Assembly (NCBI GenBank): GCA_964035015.1
Contig: CAXIUP010000185.1
Coordinates: 127,501 to 191,500, forward strand
Direction of reading: 5' to 3'
Length of the DNA stretch: 64,000 bases
Origin: Corallium rubrum
Taxonomy: Eukaryota; Cnidaria; Anthozoa; Scleralcyonacea; Coralliidae
Positions 36,001 through 44,716 of this stretch are shown piece after piece. Each line of letters starts with the position of its first letter. Within the stretch, counting starts at the first letter, position 1. A program made the translations under genes and the position numbers. The notes beneath the pieces were generated by a model that was not told where the DNA came from, searched no databases, and was given only the letters and a program-made list of their open reading frames with translations.

Positions 36001-39000
36001 TGCCACATCCAACAATGTCTTCATATAATTTTATTGTCTGGTCTTGCTCCTCAATAATGGTTGCAGCTTTTTCTCTATAAGAAACAAACAATGTTTCCAG
36101 GGAATGTACGCAGTTTTTTAGTTCTGCATTGCTATCATTTAGCTGCTCCACTTTCTCAGATAAACTGGTAGCAAAAGTCCTTGTACTTTCCAAGGCATCT
36201 TGCAATTCCTTGAATTGCTCTGTTAGTACTGAGGATTGAGAAGATGTTAACAAACCACTTGGTTGATCTAAAATAAACATATTTGAAGGAAATAAATTAA
36301 AGAGTTGTCTTGTACATGTATATACAAGACCTAGGTACAAATATACTTGTCAACTGAATTTAAATTGGTATGATTTCAGCAGAGAGTTACATATACTGGT
36401 ACTGTATTATATAGGTACTGTATTATGAAACAGGTAATTAACCTTGTCACCCCTTGTCAAGTGTTTAGAATTTTATTCTGGATAAAGCCATGTGATTTCA
36501 TTCAGCAGAGGGGAAAGACACAGCCAGTTTTGCTCAATTTGTGTGTGCGATGGTTAATAGCAAACATATATTTAGCTACAGGTAATACTGGTAACATGTA
36601 GATTGAGTTCTATACCTATATTTTCATTAATTGTTAGGGCATCCAATTGCATTTTCAAACCAACTTGGTCAAAAGGTGTTGATATAGATTCTGTAAGAAA
36701 AAATACCAGAATTTAAAACACTACAAAGATACATTTATTAGGACATACATTTATTAGGACATGTCAGACTTAAAAAAACTATAATTATAATGATATTATA
36801 GGGGGAAATGTTATAATACCCATCCAATACAATACCCATCCAATTCAAGGAACAAATAAGACCAGAAAGTCTATAAAGTATTGAAACACAAAGTATAATG
36901 ATAAAACCTAACCCTAATCCAAAATCTAACCATAACAATGAAACAATTATATTTTGTGAATTTAAGTAAATTTGATGCCACTTGGATGCTCAATAAAGAC
37001 GTTCATGAAATGGATGTTTATTCTAAAGTTGAACACCTAATTTTTTACACTTGCCATCTGTAAACAGCCTTGTCCTACATTGTCTAATTGATGAATCTTC
37101 TAAAAAATAAAAGATATTAATATTTAATAATTTAATAATTTAAAATTATAAATTTATTTAAAATCTCAATTTTTAACAATGAGTTAAGCCACCCTTCAAC
37201 AAGTGCCCCCTCTTTCAAATGAAATTTGAATAAATGCCCAGTGCACTTTTTCAAGGAAATTCAGTAGCATTATGCACCAATCAGTGGAAAGCCTTGCAAC
37301 CCCTACCCAGGAAATTAATGCCCCTGCCCTCTAGGACCATGGAGTCCATCAGAACAATTTTTGTATAACTGTAAATGAATCCCCAATTATGCCCCCAATA
37401 TTTGGCAGTCATAGTCTAAAGCCCTGTATACTATGGCATAAAAGTTGGTCTAATCCACCTATAATCCCCCATTATTCCCTGGTAGAGGGGTGTGGGGCTT
37501 TCCACTGACTAGTGCATTGATGGCAGTAGTGAAGTCTTCCATCAATGCATGAAACTAACTACAGTATATAAAAATACAATACATATAAAAATAACAAAAC
37601 TAACCTTTTCTCCGTGGAACTCTGCTAGGTGGAGATTTTGCAGCTAATGGCCTTGCCTGATCTGGAACAAGTTTGAATCCTTCATAATAAATTCTAGTAA
37701 TACAAACAAAAGAAATGTTTATTATTTACCTGCACACCAAACGATTTATAACCTGTCAACAACCAGTGATAGTTATGCATATATTTTCATTACTTACACC
37801 TTTCTTCCTTTCCCCTTATGCTCAGCTTTCGTTTTTAGAATTATGCTGATTTCTCTAAGCAATTCTGCACGGTTTGTTGTTGCTGCAGGGAAATACATGT
37901 CTAAAGACTTTAGGAGATCGTCTACCAAAACTTGTTGGCCTTCTTCCTTAACCAGGGGCGGATTCAGACAGTTGCAAAGGTTGCTTGACCAACAGTCAGA
38001 TTTTGACTGAAACAGATTTTGATCAAAGATCTGACTTCTTAAGAAAAATTAATTCAATTCATCGGTCTTAATTCATCATTGATTCATCAGTCTTGATTTA
38101 TCCTGGTTTATAACCACAGCTGCAAAGAAACAGATGAATACACACGCGAAATAATTGCCTGGTGTCTCCTATAGATCTCTCATATTGAACGGTGATGCTC
38201 AATAGGCCGTCTTATCAAATCTAATCCCTTACATTGTGAGTTACTTGAAGTAGTCACTAGGATCGTTCGGCGCGCCCACTGACCTGCAGGCAAATGCAAG
38301 TGCGGAAAGCTGTTAGCTGCAACCGTGAATTCAAACTGACGGTTGCAAGCCAATGAGAAGAGATCTCTGATGGTTGCAAGCCAATGGCATTTCTTCTTGA
38401 GTAATTCTGAGGGTTGCAAACCAATAGGGTTGCTTCTTGACTAACGCAGGAGATAACGATTGCTCGCACAGCGGCGGTGATTGAGATATAGATGTAAGAA
38501 GCGTGTGCTGGTTCATGTCTTGGTAAACATATTAAACTTTAATTCTACTCTGCGGTTGATACTGAAAATGTTTTCCTTGTTCACTGGAATAGAAGATTAC
38601 CAGACGATATGATTGGAATAAGTACAATGAGTACAGTGATGGAAGAAGGTAAATTGATAAATCACATTCTATTTATATCGTTTCGTTAAGTTTTGCAAAC
38701 AGTTTAATAGAGCTTGTTTCCTGTAGAATTGCTATGCATACTGCCTTACTTGCTTGATCTAAAATAAAGTAAACTAAGCGATCACGGCAATTTGTAAACA
38801 ACTATCACAATGAGAGCGATCGCCGAGATAGAAAATCGGCATCATTACAATCACAGTTCTACAATCGCAGTTCAATGTGAATTATATGATCGTTGCTATC
38901 GCCAATGCAGTCTTTCAATTTTGAGGGCTCGTACAGACAATATATAATATGGAAACCTCACTTCAATGTTATAAGACAATTTTACATGTGTAATAAATAT

Positions 39001-39705
39001 CATATTTGCGTCTTGTTGGTTTATTATTTGATCCCGCGTGCTGCAGAATTTGTTTAAAACATCCGCTTAAAATGCAGGAAATGGCATTAACAGGTGTCAA
39101 ATTTCAAAAATTTCACGGGGGGCGTGCGACCGGCCCCCCTTAATTTGGTGTCGTCCCATATTTGCAACCGTCAGATTTTCGTCTGGATCCACCCCTGCTT
39201 AACCAAAACACTTTATCAAGGCTGTTCTTCAGCGTCGACTGATATTTCACATACCCTGGTCTCACTAAAGAAATGCAATTTGTATTAAAAATATGTAAGC
39301 TTATAGCAGGATGCAAGGATAATTTAAAAACCTCGATAACAATAGTAATATATAAGCTTAAGCGTTCGTATGAATGAACATTCAGACGTATTCATCAATA
39401 CCTTTTCGTTTGGTTCCTCCTGGTGTTGTAATCACCTTTCTTATTGAACTTCCAACTATTCCGCCACTATGGGCTCTCGCTGAGGTAGAAGGCTCCAATT
39501 GAGAAAGCGACTCTGAACCCCGCTCTGAAGATGGACCAGATGGTTTAAGCAACGCCAACGACTTCTTAAGCTCCTCAACATCTTTCTTCTTCTCTTCTAT
39601 CTCCGCGCGTTTTGTCTTTACCTCCTTGAGAACTCTTCTGTAATCAACGCTAAGTATTGGTCTTGTTGTCTTCGTGTATCTCGGTATCCTCGATCCTGTC
39701 GCCAT
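33046..39705 (-). CDS. Coiled-coil protein of unknown function, seven exons
   Basis: Minus-strand exons: 39402-39705, 39198-39254 continuing at 37798-37952 (hAT element between), 37605-37693, 37055-37099, 36616-36690, 35892-36267, 33046-33235. Phases agree across the junctions checked. The start MATGSRIPRYTKTTRPIL is basic and Ser/Thr/Pro-rich, followed by a charged helix (KRAEIEEKKKDVEELKKSL). Exon 6 has a second coiled coil (ALESTRTFATSLSEKVEQLN and on), and the C-terminus is helical and basic. The intron after exon 4 appears to use a GC donor (GATG|GCAAGT), needed to keep frame. I do not recognise the family; a structural or cytoskeletal/kinetochore-type role is only a guess. Exon 2 is split by a hAT element and also shows a one-base frame mismatch at a T-run. 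Confidence 0.7.
33365..35149. mobile_element. Giant near-perfect palindrome with TTAA ends
   Basis: The element starts TTAACAGTTATACCATGAGC and ends GCTCATGGTATAACTGTTAA. Its two arms, about 890 bp each, run inverted around a short centre near 34263. Only scattered differences are seen, including one small insertion near 34568. It lies in the last intron of the coiled-coil gene. TTAA borders point to a piggyBac/Kolobok-like non-autonomous or foldback element; no transposase is present. Confidence 0.88.
35411..35468. repeat. Perfect short hairpin
   Basis: CAACCTACAGACTAGTGAAT returns in inverted orientation as ATTCACTAATCTGTAGGTTG around AATCTGCTAGCAGATT. It lies in the same intron as the giant palindrome. 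Confidence 0.8.
35603..35758. repeat. Foldback MITE, about 155 bp
   Basis: AAACAATTATTGGATT at the left and ATCCAATAATTGTTTAA at the right are inverted copies. GGTAAGTGTTATCAGCC pairs with GGCTGATAACACTTACC in the centre. Confidence 0.8.
37953..39197. mobile_element. Non-autonomous hAT element inside a coding exon
   Basis: The ends CAGGGGCGGATTCAGA and TCTGGATCCACCCCTG are typical hAT termini. CTTAAC (extending to CTTAACCA on the right) flanks both sides. The 1,245-bp body has repeated GGTTGCAAGCCAAT words and no recognisable transposase. It interrupts exon 2 of the coiled-coil gene. Confidence 0.85.
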
Positions 39706-39910
39706 TTTCGAAAGTTATCAACAAGTACCGTGGGGGTGGGGGTAACATGACTGGTCCACAAAGGTATCATGACTGGTCCAAAACCTTCTCGTTTTGGCAG
39801 GCATCCCGCCGCACTTTTTTTTAAATTTCCCGCCCCATTCCCCCCCGCGCGGTGATTTCCCGCCCCAGTCCCCCCCGCGCGGTGATGCCTGCGAAGGAGG
39901 CTAATATCAT
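39706..39910. promoter_or_regulatory. Probable promoter region of the coiled-coil gene
   Basis: Short span upstream of the minus-strand start codon, containing a duplicated 29-bp GC-rich word (TTTCCCGCCCCA(G/T)TCCCCCC type, near 39825 and 39856). No other gene is seen before the (AT)n tract. The promoter assignment rests on position only. Confidence 0.4.
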
Positions 39911-40009
39911 ATATATATATATATATATATATCATATATATATATATCATATATATATATATATCATATATATATATATCATATCATATATATATATCAC
40001 ATGCTGTCT
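39909..40009. repeat. (AT)n microsatellite
   Basis: Repeated ATATAT and ATC interruptions directly precede the truncated Penelope-like copy. Confidence 0.95.
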
Positions 40010-40399
40010 TTTACAAGACCACTGACTCTCATAGCTACCTCCTCTTCTCCTCTCATCATCCTAAACACACCAAAACTTCCATTCCTTTCTCTCGATTTCT
40101 TCGTCTTCGCCGCCTCTGCAGTGAAGACGACGATTTCAATGCCAAATGTTTGGAAATGAGAAACTTTTTTGTTAATCGCGGTTATCCTTCCCACCTCTTC
40201 GACACTGCCTTACACAAGGTCTCCAACATTTCCCGTTCAGACACCTTAAGCGAACCTTTGGCTACCATTTCTAATGAAAAAGTACCTCTAGTTCTCACTT
40301 TTCATCCCTTCAATTTCAACTGAAGAGAAACCCCTAGTATCTTTTCGGCATAGCAAAAACATCCGGGAAAACGTTGTTCACAGCTCACTGCAGCAAGCC

Positions 40400-40831
40400 T
40401 TGGTATCACATGTTGGCACCAGCTCTTGCTGTCGTGGTAGGTGCAACACCTGTAAATATTTAGACTTCTCAATTTCAATTTCGGCTCCAAAATGTAGGTT
40501 CACCATAACCCATAGTTTCACTTGCACTTCCTCCAACCTCATTTACTGTATCTCTTGCAGTAAATGTCCCATGCTTTACATCGGAGAAACTGGAAGACGT
40601 TTAGGTGACAGGTTTGTTGAACACCTTCGTGATGTCAAAAACAATGTGCAAAACAAACCTGTTGCCAGGCACTTCAACAGTGCCAACCACTCCTTTTCCA
40701 ACATGAAAATCTGTGCCATTCAGCCCATTACTGGTTGTAACGATACTCGTCGTAAACAAGAAATGCGTCTGATTTGCAAACTTGGTACCATTCACCCTCA
40801 CGGCCTCAATGAGCGATTCTCTTTCATTTAG
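40400..40831 (+). CDS. GIY-YIG endonuclease domain, Penelope-like copy 1 (partial)
   Basis: The frame shows a CCHH-type zinc cluster (CCRGRCNTC) and then the GIY-YIG core: LIYCISCSKCPMLYIGETGR, LGDRFVEHLRDV and KPVARHFNSANHSF, ending LNERFSFI before a stop. In Penelope-like elements this domain nicks target DNA. Upstream frames in 40010-40400 are disturbed relative to copy 2, so this copy is non-functional. Confidence 0.85.
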   Translation: MVSHVGTSSCCRGRCNTCKYLDFSISISAPKCRFTITHSFTCTSSNLIYCISCSKCPMLYIGETGRRLGDRFVEHLRDVKNNVQNKPVARHFNSANHSFSNMKICAIQPITGCNDTRRKQEMRLICKLGTIHPHGLNERFSFI

Positions 40832-41079
40832 CTCACTCCACCACCATATTCCACACCTTTTCCTTAACCTTTTTCTGATGATTTAAATAGTAATTTATAA
40901 CCTGTTTCTTTGCCTATTTGCAGGTAGCTGACCCACAAATTGGGTCAGCACCTGCACACAGGCTAAAATTACATATTAATTTATTTGTTTACTTTGTTTT
41001 TATTGGCTTACATGTGTTCACGTGATTCCCATTGTGGCTCTGCTATAAATACGCGTGACCACATGTGAGTTGTTTACTA

Positions 41080-41122
41080 ATTTCTCCTGACGAAGGGCCT
41101 TCACTCGAAACGTCCAGAAGAT
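41080..41122 (+). ncRNA. Hammerhead ribozyme-like motif, PLE copy 1
   Basis: The core CTGACGA (41087-41093) and CGAAAC...GTC (41106-41114) occur in the right order, with a short stem II around AGGGCCTTCACTC and a helix I between TTTCT and AGAAG. Penelope-like elements are known to carry minimal hammerheads in this tail. Stem II is weakened here. No fold was computed. Confidence 0.5.
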
Positions 41123-41155
41123 TTTTCTCTGTTTTTCAGGCCAACGTGACTTAAC

Positions 41156-41485
41156 TATGGTGGCCCAGGACTGCCATCCAAAAAATACACAAATCATCAT
41201 TTATTTTTAATATTTAAATTAATTTTCATAATTTTCAATTTACATTTTAGTTTTTTTTATTTATTTTTCTTTTATTTCAATTTTTTTTTATATAAAAATA
41301 AAATTAATATTTAACAATTAAGAAAAATAAATTTTTATTTTAATTAATAATTAAAAAAATTAAAAAAACAAAAAAATATTTACCGTTAGCAGCCCATGGC
41401 TGCCAATAGTATACCAGGATGCTTTGCGCACCTTACTAACTTGTACTCAGTCTATTGTGACTGACTGCTCTATTCAAAATGGTAG
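41156..41485 (+). repeat. Left TIR of transposon copy 2
   Basis: AT-rich in the middle and ending inward with GACTGCTCTATTCAAAATGG. The kinase start codon is about 50 bp inside. It pairs with 47442-47771. Confidence 0.85.
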
Positions 41486-41538
41486 CCATGTGCTATAGTC
41501 TTTCATGAATAGGCCCGCTTGAGATAAAAGTTTACAAC

Positions 41539-42875
41539 ATGAGTCCGCCATTGTGGCAGAATTACGAAGATAAAATAAAAGCAAAGAGAGACATTAACAA
41601 GAGAAAGAAGACAGGTGCAGGCACGGAGGAAAAGAAGCGGCGACTAGATTCCGATCATGTCATCGTGCAGTTGTTGACTTCTAAAGTTCAAGGAAAGGCC
41701 CAGAAATATTGCAGAATTGGTCCTCGTGAGTTTATTCCATATAAAAACAGTGATATAACCATAGACAGTCTGAAGCAGGCTTGCCTATCCCATTTTTCTT
41801 CAAAAGGGTTGATGGAAAGAGGAATGGTAATCGATATTCTCGCCGGAGAGCGAGGGCCTTCCTGCACCACAATGGCCCAAATCCCAGATTTGAAGGTTAT
41901 TCATGTACGATTTATACCGTGTAATAATCATGACAGTGATTATGAGTCTGGTAGTGTACAAATATTATCTAGTCAAACCCATTTTAATCGCAGCGACAAC
42001 ACCAAGATCAGCGACATTCACAAGAAGCGTTCTGGGCATGCTGCTTCATTATCATTGTCCTTGTCAAGAAATAAAACAGCCTCATTTACCCCCAAGAGCT
42101 TATCAATATCAAGCATGCTGCAACTTGGTAAAGTTACACCAAATCAAAGTGAAGTCGTTGTAATAGATATTTTCAAGTTCAACATAGAACTACTGACATG
42201 GTCCATCCTTCCAGTTAAAGCAGAGTTTGCAGTGTCCAACAGTCATTTTGGTGAGGGGGGTTTCGCAGAGCCTATAGAGCTACAAGTAATACTGAAGAAT
42301 TTAAAGGTCTGCAGTGGGTCGTCAAGAAATATTTGCCCTCAACTTTAGTATGCCTACAAGATACAAGGCAGACTAGTGAGGATCATTCTAAGAAGATTGT
42401 GCAGACCCACGTTTTGGCTGGAAATTTTGCTGAGCAATTACGAGCACGAGTTACCAGCAAATGCCCAGATGAATATGGTGCAACATTTTCATATAACAAG
42501 GTTTATATGGGAAAGATTGAGAGTTCATCTGAATATGTAACAGTTGAAGAGTACATTGAGGGCAGCTTCAGGAAATATGTAAACAACGATGGATCCATTT
42601 GTTCCAATGGTGATGAAGATGTGCTGTCAATGAAAGCAGAATGTCTGGTCCACTTTTCTTATGAGAAAAGTGACAGCCAACTGATGCTCTTGGATATTCA
42701 AGGGGCAGGTATGAAATTATGTGATCCAGAAATAGCATCATCTGAGCTACTGTCAGAAGATCAGCAATATCTGTACTGCGCTGGCAACATGTCATTGCAG
42801 GGAATTGGTAACTTTGTAAAAAATCATGTATGTAATAAGTTTTGCAAAGCTATTGAACTATCTGCTTTAAGCTAA
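41539..42875 (+). CDS. Alpha-kinase, transposon copy 2 (one frame break)
   Basis: Starts MSPPLWQNYEDKIK just inside the left TIR. The N-terminal domain matches copy 1 (GKAQKYCRIGPREFIPY, DILAGERGPSC, QIPDLKVIHVRFI). The alpha-kinase domain shows WVVKKYLPS, YVTVEEYIEGSFRKYVNN, LLDIQGAGMKLCDPEIA and GNMSLQGIGNFVKNHVCNKF. The frame breaks at a six-G run near 42255: the preceding frame ends at 42348, while the conserved kinase frame continues from the run to 42875. A single G would explain it, so sequence error is possible. Overall similarity to copy 1 is moderate, far below what one recent duplication would give. Confidence 0.85.
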
Positions 42876-43124
42876 ACAAGTATAAACTGAACTTATCACA
42901 CGCAACAAAATGCTTTGTTGAACTTAGGCCTTTTAACATTTTGTTTTGAGTTTTGTTGAAGCCACATATAGTTACATACAGTAGTCTTTAAATTGTAAGC
43001 AGGGTTGCCATATGCTCTTGGCTTGTTCCAAAGTTGACATTAAAAAAGAAAGGGGAAATAACCAAACTAATATTATTGTTCATGGAGTCATTAATTAACA
43101 GCTATACAGTATATATGTATATAT

Positions 43125-43141
43125 GTATATATGTATATATG

Positions 43142-43186
<45 letters not shown>
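43125..43186. repeat. (GTATAT)n/(AT)n microsatellite
   Basis: The simple repeat directly precedes PLE copy 2, as a similar AT tract precedes PLE copy 1. Confidence 0.95.
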
Positions 43187-43189
<3 letters not shown>

Positions 43190-43843
43190 GACACCTTAAG
43201 CGAACCTTTGGCTACCATTTCTAATGAAAAATTACCTCTAGTTCTCACTTTTCATCCCTTCAATTTCAAAGTAAGGGACATCACTAGCCGCAATTTCGAC
43301 CTCATTAAAAATGACCCAGAAACATCTTCCATTTTCTCTGAGAAACCCCTAGTATCTTTTCGGCATCGAAAAAACATCCGGGAAAACGTTCACAGCTCAC
43401 TGCAGCAAGCCTTGGTATCACATGTTGGCACCAGCTCTTGCTGTTGTGGTAGGTGCAACACCTGTAAATATTTAGACTCCTCAATTTCAATTTCGGCTCC
43501 AAAATGTAGGTTCAACATAACCCATAGTTTCACTTGCACTTCCTCCAACCTCATTTACTGTATCTCTTGCAGTAAATGTCCCATGCTTTACATCGGAGAA
43601 ACTGGAAGACGTTTAGGTGACAGGTTTGTTGAACACCTTCGTGATGTCAAAAACAATGTGCAAAACAAACCTGTTGCTAGGCACTTCAACAGTGCCAACC
43701 ACTCCTTTTCTAACATGAAAATCTGCGCCATTCAGCCCATTACAGGTTGTAACGATACTCGTCGTAAACAAGAAATGCGTCTCATTTACAAACTTGGTAC
43801 CATTCACCCTCACGGCCTCAATGAGCGATTCTCTTTCATTTAG
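43187..43843 (+). CDS. GIY-YIG endonuclease region, Penelope-like copy 2 (partial)
   Basis: An open frame of about 218 residues covers the linker (LSEPLATISNEKLPLVLTFH), a CCCGRCNTC zinc cluster and the GIY-YIG core (YIGETGRRLGDRFVEHLRDV) to the stop. The reverse transcriptase is absent. The frame is better preserved than in copy 1. Confidence 0.88.
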
Positions 43844-44091
43844 CTCACTCCACCACCATATTCCACACCTTTTCCTTAACCTTTTTCTGATGATTTTAAT
43901 AGTAATTTATGACCTGTTTCTTTGCCTATTTGCAGGTAACTGACCCACAAATTGGGTCAGCACCTGCACACAGGCTAAAATTACATATTAATTTATTTGT
44001 TTACTTTGTTTTTATTGGCTTACATGTGTTCACGTGATTCCCATTGTAGCTCTGCTATAAATACGCGTGACCACATGTGAGTTGTTTACTA

Positions 44092-44134
44092 ATTTCTCTT
44101 GACGAAGGGCCTTCGCTCGAAACGTCGAGAAGAT
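44092..44134 (+). ncRNA. Hammerhead ribozyme-like motif, PLE copy 2
   Basis: Helix I (TTTCTC with GAGAAG) and stem II (GGGC with GCTC) are better than in copy 1. The core reads TTGACGA in place of CTGANGA, which should weaken or abolish cleavage. GAAACGTC is intact. No fold was computed. Confidence 0.45.
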
Positions 44135-44217
44135 TTTTCTCTGTTTTTCAAGCCAACGTGACTTAACCCTGGTAATATTTGGATTTCAACCGTGGCCGAC
44201 GCTGTCCTAGAAGCTTT

Positions 44218-44264
<47 letters not shown>

Positions 44265-44716
44265 GCATTTGATTAGTTTGCTATATCTATTTCCTGATTG
44301 AACTACAACAGGCACTAGTTACAAAGGAGGCAAAACCAAATAGAGATTTGGTTGGCTTCCTAAGTTGAAATCGCTTCACTGAAGGGGTTGTGGGGGGTTG
44401 TATAATTTATAGTTATGTAGCTTGGAGGTGGGTAAATTTAGGCCTAAACCTAAAGGTGCTGCAGAGGTCATTCCCCTGAAATTTTCTAAATAGGCAATAG
44501 CATAAACTATATATGCTTTATGATAGCTCAACCATCAATAAATTTAGATTCCTCCATCCTCTTGCAATTTATTACTGATCTGGTTGAGTCAAATTAGTTT
44601 TTGGCTCAACCTGGTCAGTAATTATGGTAGATTATCCCAATGCCTCCCCCCATGAAAAGACAGACCCTACATACTGTAGGTGCTTGTCTTTTGGGGAAAT
44701 CATAATGTAGAACTAG

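Larger units (their letters stand above)
40010..41155 (+). mobile_element. Penelope-like element copy 1, 5'-truncated, interrupted by transposon copy 2
   Basis: This is the 3' part of a Penelope-like retroelement. It holds the end of the linker region and the GIY-YIG endonuclease (40400-40831), followed by a tail with a strong hairpin (40921-40954) and a hammerhead-like motif (41080-41122). The reverse transcriptase core is missing. Transposon copy 2 inserted after CTTAAC at 41150-41155; the tail resumes at 47772 (CTTAACCCTGG), as in copy 2 at 44164. Confidence 0.85.
43187..44220 (+). mobile_element. Penelope-like element copy 2, 5'-truncated, nested in transposon copy 2
   Basis: It aligns closely with PLE copy 1 through the endonuclease and tail, including the hairpin at 43933-43966 and the hammerhead-like motif. 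It begins at a simple repeat and ends near (AT)n at 44222-44258. It lies between the kinase stop (42875) and the transposase 3' end (44717). Confidence 0.85.

Noticed and set aside
37947-41155. Same CTTAAC word at the hAT insertion and at transposon copy 2
   Set aside because: The elements belong to different families with different target duplication lengths; a shared six-base word is likely chance.
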